Part shown: piece after piece, positions 40,649 through 49,086 of the stretch
Numbering within the stretch: the stretch's first letter is position 1
Layout: the number at the start of each line of letters is the position of its first letter
Source of the DNA: Alteromonas profundi
GTDB lineage: Bacteria > Pseudomonadota > Gammaproteobacteria > Enterobacterales > Alteromonadaceae
DNA: 53,703 nt
Assembly (NCBI RefSeq): GCF_010500865.1
Contig: NZ_JAAAWN010000029.1
Span: forward strand, 1-53,703
Direction of reading: 5' to 3'
The notes under the pieces: model-generated
Seen by the model: only the letters and a program-made list of their open reading frames with translations
The model's database searches: none
Told to the model about the DNA's origin: nothing
Made by a program: the position numbers and the translations under genes

Positions 40649-41386
40649 TTACTGCAATGTCAGTTTTCGGCGCGCTGCAAGCCCCGCTAAAATAAGCGGC
40701 AGTACCATGTACATTGCAGGTTCTGACACAGGTATGGTGTTATAAGTAAGGTTGTCATATCGAACGGTGTAACCCGCCTCTTCGTTTTTGGCGTTTAGGA
40801 TCACCTCGCCAATGTAGGCACTATCCGTGTCAGCCACCCTGGCTAACACATTTCCATTTACCGTATATGTTACAAATCCGTCCATTAGCGACATGCTCAG
40901 TGTGTTCCATCCATCTAAGTTAAATACCGTTGCTAATAGATCAAGCCAGCCTCCGTGAACGCTATCCCATACATCAAAGCCACCATTTGCTGCGGATGTT
41001 AAGTCTGGCAGTTGAAATTCGAGTATTGGGTAATTTGAAATCGTGTCATTGCTGTCATATAAAACGCCCCAAATTCCCGCGAAACGTGCTTGATCGGTCC
41101 AAGCGCTGTCCACGTACATGTCTACCGACAGGAAGTTGGCTTCACCAATGTCCAATTTTATACCTTGGGTATGGTAAAAACCGATTTGAGTTAGACAAGA
41201 CGATTGCGCGTCTATGGTTAAGACCAATTCACCTCCGGTAACTGCTACGTTATCGGGGGCGCACCTATCGGTCTGCCATGCAGAAAGATCAGGTGAGTCA
41301 AACGTATTTGTAACTAGTCCTGCAGAGGCAATGGTAGGCAGCATAAAGCAACCGGTAAGCAATAGATATTTTATTGTATTTTTCAT
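40649..41386 (-). CDS. Exported protein with C-terminal PEP-CTERM-like sorting signal
   Basis: 245 aa. It has a signal peptide (KYLLLTGCFMLPTIASAG), a beta-rich body reminiscent of lectin or laminin-G-like folds (FDSPDLSAWQTDRC..., VRYDNLTYN) and a C-terminal tail of VSEPAMY, a hydrophobic helix (MVLPLILAGLA) and a basic end (ARRKLTLQ). That tripartite tail is what exosortase systems recognise, so the protein is probably cleaved and moved to the surface or matrix. AAGGA precedes the ATG. No exosortase gene is in the window. Binding target unknown. Confidence 0.8.
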   Translation of the reverse strand: MKNTIKYLLLTGCFMLPTIASAGLVTNTFDSPDLSAWQTDRCAPDNVAVTGGELVLTIDAQSSCLTQIGFYHTQGIKLDIGEANFLSVDMYVDSAWTDQARFAGIWGVLYDSNDTISNYPILEFQLPDLTSAANGGFDVWDSVHGGWLDLLATVFNLDGWNTLSMSLMDGFVTYTVNGNVLARVADTDSAYIGEVILNAKNEEAGYTVRYDNLTYNTIPVSEPAMYMVLPLILAGLAARRKLTLQ

Positions 41387-41732
41387 CAGGCTATCCTTTT
41401 TATGAGGAGATATGTGGAGTTCTTCTCGCCACAGCCTTCAAAAGCACAAATTAGACCAATAAATAAAAATACTAAAAATCAACCACTTAATTCCTCTTGT
41501 TATACTTTAGTGTAAGGTTTTTTGACATTTTATTTACATTTGTTGGGCGTTCCCCGTGTCCGTCTTTTTCATTTAGCTTTACGTTGGTCTGATATTAACG
41601 CGGATATCAGAAGGTGTTAGGCCTAACGTTATCTCGTAGCTTTGAAGATGCCCTTATGTCTATTTTGACTCGTATTTTATTGAAACAAATAGTTACTTAT
41701 CTGTTTTTCGCTTTGAACTACAGGACTCTATA
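41387..41732. promoter_or_regulatory. Divergent non-coding region with palindromes
   Basis: 346 bp with no supported gene, between two divergent genes. It contains TCTGATAT (41588-41595) / ATATCAGA (41604-41611) with an 8-bp spacer and the perfect 12-bp palindrome GTTAGGCCTAAC (41616-41627). The rest is AT-rich and probably holds both promoters. Confidence 0.45.
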
Positions 41733-42599
41733 ATGCCGCTAAAATTTAGCAAATATATTGGTACTATGATTTATAAATTAAGCGCCCTAATTTCTACCTT
41801 CTTATTTTCTTCATTCGTTTCCGCGCAGACGATAGATGTACTCACAGTGGGGACTTTTCATTTCAATTTTCCTAACTTAGATGTAGTCAAAATTGAAAAA
41901 GGCGAGCAAATTGATGTAACAGAGGATAAATACCAGCAGCAATTAGATGCCATAGTTACGCAGCTATCGAATTTTAATCCTACTCACGTGGTGGTTGAAC
42001 ACGCCTATGCCAAGCGTGAAGGTCTACAAGAAAGTTATCAGCAATACAAAAGAGGAACATTTTCCCTACCACGCTCAGAGGTCTATCAACTTGGCTTTAG
42101 GCTTGCCAATACCAATGACCTTAACCAAATCTATGCGGTGGATGCTTGGGGAAGTAATTATGAAAATGTTGAATTAGCGATAAAAGATGAAGAAAAGACG
42201 CGATCGTTCGCAGAATTCTATAAAAATAACCCCGATACACATTTACGCTATACACCTACTAACCCCCTATATAAAAGCGAAGGAATTGCAGCAGAATTAC
42301 TGGCATTAAATGATCCCCAGCGTATCCAAGATTCATTAGGAAATTACTTGATAGGACACTTTAAGTATGAATTTAAGGAAGGAGACTATTTTGGTGTAGA
42401 CTTTGAAACGGGTCGTTGGTTTAACCGGAATCTTCGTATTTTTCGAAATATACAGCGTATAGGGGCAAAGCCAGGTGATAGAGTGGTGGTTATATATGGC
42501 GCGGGCCATATGAACTTGCTCAATACTTTTTTTGATGCTTCTCCCGAATATCATAGGGTTGAGCTAAGCGATTACTTGTTAGATGCGCCCGAAAGTTAG
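41733..42599 (+). CDS. Exported DUF5694 family protein
   Basis: 288 aa. A signal peptide (IYKLSALISTFLFSSFVSAQ) precedes VLTVGTFHFNFPNLDVV, the typical start of DUF5694, which is distantly related to TraB/GumN-like erythromycin-esterase-type folds. Later conserved pieces are VVVEHAYAKREGLQ, EVYQLGFRLA and VVVIYGAGHMNLLN. AGGA at 41722-41725, 7 nt before the ATG at 41733, decides the start. Function unknown; the GTFHF and GAGHMN motifs could be a metal or catalytic site. Confidence 0.82.
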   Translation: MPLKFSKYIGTMIYKLSALISTFLFSSFVSAQTIDVLTVGTFHFNFPNLDVVKIEKGEQIDVTEDKYQQQLDAIVTQLSNFNPTHVVVEHAYAKREGLQESYQQYKRGTFSLPRSEVYQLGFRLANTNDLNQIYAVDAWGSNYENVELAIKDEEKTRSFAEFYKNNPDTHLRYTPTNPLYKSEGIAAELLALNDPQRIQDSLGNYLIGHFKYEFKEGDYFGVDFETGRWFNRNLRIFRNIQRIGAKPGDRVVVIYGAGHMNLLNTFFDASPEYHRVELSDYLLDAPES

Positions 42600-42791
42600 T
42601 ATAAAGAGAATTATACTCTGTGTACCCCCTTTAGCGCGACGCTAGCGGGGGGAACTATTAAAAGAGCCGCTACAGGTAGGTCGTTGAAAAAAGGATCTCT
42701 CCCATAACCCGTCTCCCAGATATACCTTTGCAGACGGGAGTTGATGATGTAACCCGAACTTGGTTTACTGCATTTCGGTCTTGGTCTCTGC
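42600..42791. other. Convergent gap with two hairpins
   Basis: The 192-bp gap between convergent genes holds a GC-rich hairpin (CCCCC...AGCG-CGA-CGCT...GGGGG, about 42625-42653) and CCCGTCT (42708-42714) / AGACGGG (42732-42738). Neither is followed by a T run, so they are weak terminator candidates. Confidence 0.4.
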
Positions 42792-44069
42792 TTATTCCAC
42801 AGTATTACCAGTTAACTTAGAGGCATTAGGCGCCACTGGCTTAGTGTCTGGATCGGAGGGGCTACCAATAAAATACAAGGCCAAGTAGCCTAAAATAGCC
42901 GACACTAATGAACCTGCAAGGATCCCCACTCGCTCATCAAACATTTGGTTAATACCGGTTTCCTGAAAAGCGAGCCCGCCAATAAATAAGCTCATGGTGA
43001 AACCTACCCCGCATAGCATTGCACAGCCATAAATATGCTTTAAATTAAGGTCTCTTGGCAGGCTCGCAAGTTTTAGTTTTACCATTAGGTAGCAAAAACC
43101 AAATACCCCTACCTGTTTACCTAATACAAGGCCTAAAAAGATACCAAAGGTCACAGGATGAAAAATACCTTCAGGACTAATATTCGAAAAGTTAATCCCC
43201 GCATTCACAAAGGCAAAAAGGGGCAAAATGGCAAAGCTAACGGTACCATTGAGGCTGTGTTCTAAATGGGTAACGGGAGAGTAGGTTTGTTGCTTAGGGT
43301 CACGCATAGGAATGAATGCGGCCAATACTACCCCCGCCAACGTAGCGTGTACGCCCGATTTGAGCATAGCCACCCACAATAAAAGCCCCACTAGAATATA
43401 GGGGGGGAGGTCTACCACATTTCTACGGTTCATTTCCCACAAAACTACCAAGCAGCCGGCTGCTACAAATAGTGCGCCAGCGGTAATATGGTTAGTGTAG
43501 AAAAGCGCGATAATAACGATGGCCCCAATGTCGTCAATAATGGCCAAGGTGACTAAAAATACCTTCAAGCTGGCAGGAACCCGACTTCCTAGCAGTGCCA
43601 GTACGCCTAGAGCAAAGGCGATATCGGTGGCCGCGGGTATCGCCCAGCCGGCCATAGCGGCAGGGTTGCCCCAGTTAATACCAACATAAATAATAGCGGG
43701 TAATATCATACCGCCCACTGCACCGGCGGCGGGTAAGACGATGTCTTTCGGGTTGGCAAGTTCGCCTTCACACACCTCTCTTTTTAACTCTAGTCCCACG
43801 TGAAAAAAGAATATTGCCATTAAGCCATCATTTATCCACAGTAATAGGGGCTTATCAATCGCCCATGTACCCGCCGATATTTGCACCGGTAGGCTAACGA
43901 ATTGTTCGTATAGGGGGTTAAGGGGGGAGTTTGCTATGACAAGCGCGAGAACCGTTGCCACCATAAGTAAGATGCCCGGTGCCGCCTCTCGATTTAAAAA
44001 GTCGGATACGACCTCTTGGACTTCCACTAGTACTTCATCTAATGCATCAGGCTTATGCTGTTCTGACAT
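42792..44069 (-). CDS. nhaA: Na+/H+ antiporter NhaA
   Basis: 425 aa. A multi-helix membrane protein with the NhaA core: AAPGILLMVATVLALVIAN, WAIDKPLLLWINDGLMAIFFF, GLELKREV and the ion-binding aspartates in LAIIDDIGAIVIIALFY. It exchanges internal Na+ for protons and serves salt and pH balance, fitting a marine bacterium. AAGGAG precedes the ATG at 44069. The cytoplasmic tails are slightly longer than in E. coli NhaA (388 aa). Confidence 0.96.
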   Translation of the reverse strand: MSEQHKPDALDEVLVEVQEVVSDFLNREAAPGILLMVATVLALVIANSPLNPLYEQFVSLPVQISAGTWAIDKPLLLWINDGLMAIFFFHVGLELKREVCEGELANPKDIVLPAAGAVGGMILPAIIYVGINWGNPAAMAGWAIPAATDIAFALGVLALLGSRVPASLKVFLVTLAIIDDIGAIVIIALFYTNHITAGALFVAAGCLVVLWEMNRRNVVDLPPYILVGLLLWVAMLKSGVHATLAGVVLAAFIPMRDPKQQTYSPVTHLEHSLNGTVSFAILPLFAFVNAGINFSNISPEGIFHPVTFGIFLGLVLGKQVGVFGFCYLMVKLKLASLPRDLNLKHIYGCAMLCGVGFTMSLFIGGLAFQETGINQMFDERVGILAGSLVSAILGYLALYFIGSPSDPDTKPVAPNASKLTGNTVE

Positions 44070-44297
44070 GGTTTCGCACTCCTTTCACCGACCCAAGCGC
44101 CATGCAATAACCTAAAAACCTACTTTTTTAGAGGTAAAGATTTATTGGGTTTTACTGTTTATATTACTTTTCGTTAATACGTACCGCCGAGTTCCGATAG
44201 ATCACTTACGGCTTATCAGTGGGATTTAGCTTTAAATTAGGCTACAATCGCGAGCTTTTCCAGCGTATCCAATTTATTACTCCCTGAGGATTTCTAG

Positions 44298-44792
44298 ATG
44301 GCAAAAGTCGCGATAGTCATGGGTTCAACTTCAGACTGGCCTACCATGCAACAGGCCGCAAAAATGCTGAAGTCGTTTGGTGTCGAGTTCGAAGCGAAAG
44401 TAGTTTCCGCCCATAGAACCCCCAATTTACTGGTTACCTTTGCGGAGGAAGCGGCTGCGCAAGGTTACAGTGCGATTATCGCCGGCGCTGGTGGGGCTGC
44501 CCACTTACCGGGCATGATAGCGGCGCATACTCATTTGCCCGTATTTGGTTGCCCTGTTCAGTCAAAAGCGTTGAGCGGTTTAGATTCGTTATTGTCTATC
44601 GTACAAATGCCAAAAGGCGTGGCGGTAGGTACGTTAGCCATAGGTGAAGCGGGCGCAGCCAACGCAGGCTTGTTGGCTGCACAAGTAGTAGCGTTACAGG
44701 ATGAAGCCGTACGTGATGCTATTATCGCCTTTAGGCAAAAACAGACCGACACTGTATTAGCGTCAAGTAACACCTTGGAGTTAGACGAATGA
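44298..44792 (+). CDS. purE: N5-carboxyaminoimidazole ribonucleotide mutase
   Basis: 164 aa class I Pur[11 protein letters not shown] and KVVSAHRTP form the active site, with the substrate loop [11 protein letters not shown] and [20 protein letters not shown]. It moves the carboxyl group of N5-CAIR to give CAIR in purine synthesis. A -10 like TACAAT (44243-44248) lies 50 bases upstream. The stop overlaps the purK start (ATGA). Confidence 0.97.
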   Translation: MAKVAIVMGSTSDWPTMQQAAKMLKSFGVEFEAKVVSAHRTPNLLVTFAEEAAAQGYSAIIAGAGGAAHLPGMIAAHTHLPVFGCPVQSKALSGLDSLLSIVQMPKGVAVGTLAIGEAGAANAGLLAAQVVALQDEAVRDAIIAFRQKQTDTVLASSNTLELDE

Positions 44793-45925
44793 GTGTGGTG
44801 GTTTATGGTTCAGGCCAACTCGCACAAATGATGTATTTAGCGGGGGCGCCATTGGGCATTGACGTTCAGGCGGTAGACGTTAACACAGATACTGTTGTAC
44901 ACCCTGTAAGCAAAACCCCCTTAGACACTAGCTTATCGCAAGCGCTGGAAAGTGCCGATGCGCTTACCGTTGAGTTTGAGCACGTGCCTGAACGATTACT
45001 CGACGAAGCTGCGAAAACGGGCAAACTTATGCCCGATATTGCCAGTATTCTTGTGGGTGCCGATAGGGTGCGTGAGAAAAAGCTTTTACAATCAATGGGC
45101 GTGGCCAACTGTATGCACCGCATTGTTACCCAGCTAGATGACCTTGATGCATGTATTACTGAGCTAGGTAGCAGACTTATTCTAAAAGCCAGCCGCGATG
45201 GTTACGACGGTTACGGTCAGTGGCGTCTTACCGATGAAAGTGAGCTTCCTAGCCTAAAGAAAAGTTTGGCCAGCTTGAACCTTGAAGTCGTGCCTTTAGT
45301 GGTAGAAAAAATGGTCGACTTTGACCGGGAGCTATCGTTAATAGGTGTGCGCAATAAACAAGGCGAAATTCGCACTTACCCCCTTGCTGAAAACCTCCAC
45401 CATCAAGGCCAATTGCATGTTTCAGTTGCCCCCGCCACAGAGGTAAATGAAGCACTTCAAACACAGGCTCACGACATTTTCGTTACGCTAGCAGAAGGCA
45501 TGGATTACGTGGGCGTGCTCGCGGTAGAGTTATTTCAGTGCGGTGATAAGTTATTGGTCAATGAACTTGCGCCACGGGTCCACAATTCCGGGCACTGGAC
45601 ACAATCGGGCTCGGTGACCAGTCAATTTGAAAACCATTTACGCGCGGTATGCGGCTTACCCTTAGGTGACACAAGTGCTATTGGGCCAAGCGCAATGGTA
45701 AACATTATTGGGTGTGGTAGCTTTTCACGAGAGCTACTAAGCATTGATGGCAGCCACCTTCATTGGTATGGCAAATCGGTGCGCGAAAAACGTAAAATGG
45801 GGCACATCAACGTTACGGCTCCAAGCTACAATGCATTGGGCGAAAAGCTTACCGCTTTAAGCCAGTTTCTTCCGTTAGAATACTTTCCGAAACTAACCGA
45901 AGAAGCCAACCGATTAAAAGGTTGA
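44789..45925 (+). CDS. purK: N5-carboxyaminoimidazole ribonucleotide synthase
   Basis: 378 aa ATP-grasp enzyme. N-terminal [23 protein letters not shown]-grasp region with [16 protein letters not shown] and [18 protein letters not shown], and metal/ATP residues in [15 protein letters not shown]. It carboxylates AIR with ATP and bicarbonate, feeding PurE. It overlaps purE by four bases. Its last codon and stop overlap the -35 box of the downstream tRNA promoter. Confidence 0.97.
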   Translation: MSVVVYGSGQLAQMMYLAGAPLGIDVQAVDVNTDTVVHPVSKTPLDTSLSQALESADALTVEFEHVPERLLDEAAKTGKLMPDIASILVGADRVREKKLLQSMGVANCMHRIVTQLDDLDACITELGSRLILKASRDGYDGYGQWRLTDESELPSLKKSLASLNLEVVPLVVEKMVDFDRELSLIGVRNKQGEIRTYPLAENLHHQGQLHVSVAPATEVNEALQTQAHDIFVTLAEGMDYVGVLAVELFQCGDKLLVNELAPRVHNSGHWTQSGSVTSQFENHLRAVCGLPLGDTSAIGPSAMVNIIGCGSFSRELLSIDGSHLHWYGKSVREKRKMGHINVTAPSYNALGEKLTALSQFLPLEYFPKLTEEANRLKG

Positions 45926-45949
45926 CAAACACCCCCTTCGCTATAGAAT
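45922..45949 (+). promoter_or_regulatory. Promoter of tRNA-Thr
   Basis: A perfect TTGACA (45922-45927) overlaps the purK stop codon. It is followed after 16 bp by TAGAAT (45944-45949) and a GC-rich discriminator (ACGCG), the pattern of growth-rate controlled stable-RNA promoters. A start near 45956 fits. Confidence 0.75.
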
Positions 45950-45953
45950 ACGC

Positions 45954-45975
45954 GTCCGCTGTTAACGCAGCGGAC
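45954..45975 (+). other. Hairpin in the 5' leader of the tRNA transcript
   Basis: GTCCGCTG (45954-45961) and CAGCGGAC (45968-45975) form a perfect 8-bp stem with a TTAACG loop, ending nine bases before the mature tRNA. It may shield the leader or guide RNase P or RNase E processing. No T run follows, so it is not an obvious terminator for purK. Confidence 0.6.
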
Positions 45976-45984
45976 TCCTAGTGT

Positions 45985-46060
<76 letters not shown>

Positions 46061-46124
46061 TTTTCCTTTTTTATTGCTGTTTCCTCCCGTACACTAACTT
46101 CCATCTATTATTGGGAGTTTCCAC

Positions 46125-46604
46125 ATGCCTAAATTTCAATTTCTATCACAATGGCTAGCTGCAACATTGATTGGGTTTACTTTATTAGGGTGTACCCCGC
46201 AATCAACCCCCGACATTACTGTCAGCGATGGCTATGTACGAGCCACTTTTCCTATGGCCAAAACAGCCGCAGTGTACTTTACTATACACAATGCCAGCGG
46301 CGTGGATGTTAGGTTAGCTCGTGTAAGCGTGGATAGCGCCGTGGCCAGTGATGCGCAAATGCATACGAGTGAAATGCAAAATGACATGATGCAAATGCGC
46401 CAAATAAAAGAGGGTATTACAATTAATGCACATGATATCGTTGAATTTATGCCTGGCGGCTACCATGTCATGTTAATAGGCTTGGCTAATGGCTTAGAGG
46501 CAGGTGAAGACGTTGAGCTTACCCTCCACCTTGAACAGCATGAGCCCATAGTGCTTATACTGCCAGTGAAATCTTCAAAGGGCGAGGGCAACCATCATCA
46601 CTAG
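46125..46604 (+). CDS. Periplasmic copper chaperone lipoprotein, PCu(A)C family
   Basis: 159 aa. Signal peptide ends in the lipobox LLGC. The cupredoxin-like domain carries the copper motif: MH in DAQMHTSEM, a following Met in NDMMQM, and the HxM pair in GGYHVML, near the H(M)x10Mx21HxM spacing of the family. A C-terminal His run (NHHH) may add a copper site. Such proteins deliver Cu(I) to cytochrome oxidase together with Sco proteins; no Sco gene is adjacent here. Confidence 0.9.
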   Translation: MPKFQFLSQWLAATLIGFTLLGCTPQSTPDITVSDGYVRATFPMAKTAAVYFTIHNASGVDVRLARVSVDSAVASDAQMHTSEMQNDMMQMRQIKEGITINAHDIVEFMPGGYHVMLIGLANGLEAGEDVELTLHLEQHEPIVLILPVKSSKGEGNHHH

Positions 46605-46640
46605 TTATGTATGCTAAAGGCAGTAATCGATTAATCCTAT

Positions 46641-46673
46641 GAGGTTAATTGTGAGAAAGAATAAACTAACCTC
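46641..46673. promoter_or_regulatory. Inverted repeat upstream of dps
   Basis: GAGGTTA (46641-46647) and TAACCTC (46667-46673) form a perfect 7-bp inverted repeat with a 19-bp spacer, about 95 bases before the dps start. It could be an operator or a weak terminator for the preceding gene. Confidence 0.35.
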
Positions 46674-46765
46674 GCCGTAGTAGAGTATTATTAATAAAGT
46701 TAATTTGTTTTCTTTTTACCTGATGAATATGCAGTTGAACAGAATGTGAGACAAAGGAGTGATAA

Positions 46766-47239
46766 ATGAAAAATATTGATATTGGTATTTCAGAACACGA
46801 TCGTGGTGCGGTGGCAGAAGGCCTTAAAAAAATACTGGCTGACTCTTATACGCTTTACCTTCAAACCCACAATTTTCACTGGAATGTGGAAGGACCTCAG
46901 TTTCGCGAATTACACCTGATGTTCGAAGAGCACTATACGGAACTTGCCGAAGCGGTAGATGAGATTGCTGAACGTATTCGTACGTTAGGCGTTGCTGCCC
47001 CGGGTACTTATAAGGCATTTGCTGAACTTAGTGCTATCGATGAGGTGGAAGGGGTACCAGAAGCGCACGAAATGGTGGCATTACTAACCCACGGGCATGA
47101 GCAAGTGGTGAAAACGTGCCGTGACTCGCTAAAACTAGCACAAGATGCAGATGATGAATCATCCGCTGCACTTATTGGCGATCGCATGCGTGTGCATGAA
47201 AAAACAGCGTGGATGCTGCGAGCAATGCTTCCTCGCTAA
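46766..47239 (+). CDS. dps: Dps-family ferritin-like DNA-protection protein
   Basis: 157 aa four-helix protein. The ferroxidase residues are visible in the first helix pair: [13 protein letters not shown] and [21 protein letters not shown]. Dps forms a dodecamer that oxidises and stores iron with peroxide and shields DNA in starvation or oxidative stress. The N-terminal tail is short and only weakly basic, so DNA binding may be limited. AAAGGAG precedes the ATG. Confidence 0.95.
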   Translation: MKNIDIGISEHDRGAVAEGLKKILADSYTLYLQTHNFHWNVEGPQFRELHLMFEEHYTELAEAVDEIAERIRTLGVAAPGTYKAFAELSAIDEVEGVPEAHEMVALLTHGHEQVVKTCRDSLKLAQDADDESSAALIGDRMRVHEKTAWMLRAMLPR

Positions 47240-47323
47240 CTGCTACGCTAAGGCGTGCATCTTTACAGGCAGCCCAGATCACGTCAAGCGAGTGACATTT
47301 AACTGATATGGGAAAGACGCGAG

Positions 47324-48439
47324 ATGACACGTACAGCAACTAAACTACTTACATTATGTAGTCTAACGCTGGCTGGGCTCTACCAGCCAGTGTTATCGCA
47401 AGAAAATGATAGTCTATTTACCACAACCACACTCGCAGAAGGCTTGGCCCATCCTTGGGGCATGGCATTTATGCCCAATGGCGATATGCTCGTCACCGAA
47501 CGCCCCGGCGGCATACGTATTCTCTCTGCGGATGGAGTTTTATCTGACCGTTTAGCCAACGTTCCAGAGGTTGTCGCTAATAACCAAGGCGGTATGCTAG
47601 ATATCGCAGTAGACCCAGATTTTGCTTCAAATAACACCCTGTATTTTTGCTTCAGTCAACCCGGTGACGGAGGGAGCAGTAGTAGCGTAGCTAAAGCAAC
47701 ACTTACCGATAACGCACTAGCGGATGTAGAGGTTATTTTTACTGCCTCGCCGCTAATAGACAACGGTTTCCATTTTGGCTGTCGTCTAGCCTTTGATCAA
47801 AATGAAGCCCTGTTTGTAACCTTGGGCGACCGCTACAAATATATGAAAGAAGCGCAAAACCCTGGAAACCACTTCGGCACCATAGTGCGCATTAATAAAG
47901 ATGGCAGTGTTCCTGAAGATAACCCCTTTACTGACGGTACCGCACCTGAAGTATATAGTTATGGGCACCGTAACGTTCAGGGCATTACTATGCATCCTGA
48001 AACTGGTGCCATGTGGGCAATGGAACACGGGCCAAAAGGGGGAGATGAAGTCAATATTCTTAAAAAAGGGGCAAACTATGGTTGGCCTACTATTACTTAT
48101 GGTATTGATTACAGTGGTGAGGTTATTAGTGACAAAACCCATATGAAAGACATGGAACAACCTTGGCTTTACTGGGATCCTTCAATAGCGCCAAGTGGCA
48201 TGACATTCTACTACGGCGACATGTTTCCCCAATGGCAAGGCGACCTGTTAGTCGGCTCACTAAAGTTTACTCATTTAAGACGAATTGAAGTGGCAGACGA
48301 CGCGCCAGGTAATCAGCATGAATATCTGCGCGACAGTAGCGCACGCATACGCGATGTGGAAGTAGGGCCTAAGGGAGCTATTTATGTGCTTACCGATGCG
48401 CCCGAAGGGAAAGTATTAAAGCTTACCCCAGCCCAGTAA
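47324..48439 (+). CDS. Secreted PQQ-dependent aldose sugar dehydrogenase
   Basis: 371 aa. After a signal peptide (LLTLCSLTLAGLYQPVLSQ), a six-bladed propeller of the soluble glucose dehydrogenase/YliI type: GLAHPWGMAFMPNGDMLVTERPGG, GGMLDIAVDPDF, FHFGCRLAFD with the active His, YSYGHRNVQGIT and EHGPKGGDEVN for calcium and PQQ. It would oxidise aldoses in the periplasm if PQQ is supplied; no pqq genes are in view. It stands as a single gene after dps. Confidence 0.92.
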   Translation: MTRTATKLLTLCSLTLAGLYQPVLSQENDSLFTTTTLAEGLAHPWGMAFMPNGDMLVTERPGGIRILSADGVLSDRLANVPEVVANNQGGMLDIAVDPDFASNNTLYFCFSQPGDGGSSSSVAKATLTDNALADVEVIFTASPLIDNGFHFGCRLAFDQNEALFVTLGDRYKYMKEAQNPGNHFGTIVRINKDGSVPEDNPFTDGTAPEVYSYGHRNVQGITMHPETGAMWAMEHGPKGGDEVNILKKGANYGWPTITYGIDYSGEVISDKTHMKDMEQPWLYWDPSIAPSGMTFYYGDMFPQWQGDLLVGSLKFTHLRRIEVADDAPGNQHEYLRDSSARIRDVEVGPKGAIYVLTDAPEGKVLKLTPAQ

Positions 48440-48480
48440 CAAAGGGCATAAAAAACGCATAACAGCGAGGCTGTTTAATG

Positions 48481-48522
48481 TTATGTACTGCGCTTTTTAA
48501 GGTAAATAAGCGCAGTACATAA
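48481..48522. terminator. Perfect 15-bp inverted repeat between convergent genes
   Basis: TTATGTACTGCGCTT (48481-48495) and its exact complement (48508-48522) enclose a 12-base loop. A smaller hairpin AACAGC-GAG-GCTGTT (48461-48475) stands just before it. Neither has a strong T run, so termination is likely but not certain. Confidence 0.6.
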
Positions 48523-48598
48523 AGAGGAAGCCTTGGCATATGCACTTTTTCTACCTTAATGTTCGCTATAAAACTTCTCTTGTACGACGTAAATAAAC

Positions 48599-48937
48599 TC
48601 ACGCTTTTTTTGCTGTCAGCGCTATCTTGCCTGTAAGTATGTCTTTAAACATTACCCAATCACCAAGTAAGCTATACAAGGGATGGCGGAAAGTCGCTGG
48701 TCGGTTTTTTTCAAAAAAGAAGTGGCCTATCCAGGCAAAGCCATAACCTACGACAGGAATAAACCATAGTAATGCCCAGCTTCCTGTTACTATGCTAGCG
48801 AGGATAACTGCAAGTACTAGCCATGAGCCCACAAAGTGAAGCTGGCGGCAACGTAGGTTCGCGTGTTCGCTTAGGTAGTAGGGGTAAAATTCGGCAAACG
48901 AATCAAAATGAGTTTGTGTTTGTGCGTCTATATTCAT
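48599..48937 (-). CDS. Mpo1-like protein (DUF962), small membrane protein
   Basis: 112 aa. Family marks: FAEFYPYYLSEHANLRCRQLHFVGS, two hydrophobic hairpins (WLVLAVILASIV and WALLWFIPVVGYGFAWIGHFFFE) and FRHPLYSLLGDWVMFKDIL. Yeast Mpo1 is an iron-dependent dioxygenase of 2-hydroxy fatty acids, and the conserved His residues (HANLR, LHFVGS, GHFFFEKNRP) are kept here. The start at 48937 has GGAGAAG just upstream; a longer frame is less likely. Enzyme activity in bacteria is inferred. Confidence 0.88.
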   Translation of the reverse strand: MNIDAQTQTHFDSFAEFYPYYLSEHANLRCRQLHFVGSWLVLAVILASIVTGSWALLWFIPVVGYGFAWIGHFFFEKNRPATFRHPLYSLLGDWVMFKDILTGKIALTAKKA

Positions 48938-49086
48938 GCTCTTCTCCATCGTTGAGTATTTTAATTTAACATTAATTTCACAAGTATGCTTTAGAACCGA
49001 GCAGGTATCTAACAAAGAGGTTGTTTTTTCTAAATAGCTACCCCATATTCTTGTTCTAAAAATTTAACCGTAAAGGGCTAAACGTT

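Noticed and set aside
41541..41627. GTTGGGC, GTTAGGC and GCCTAAC resemble the core boxes of integron attC sites.
   Set aside because: The order and orientation do not give an RYYYAAC...GTTRRRY pair around a folded site, and no cassette or integron integrase is near. The 12-bp palindrome alone explains the match.
46641..46673. The inverted repeat before dps as an intrinsic terminator.
   Set aside because: The 19-bp spacer is long and no T run follows, so I list it only as a possible regulatory site.
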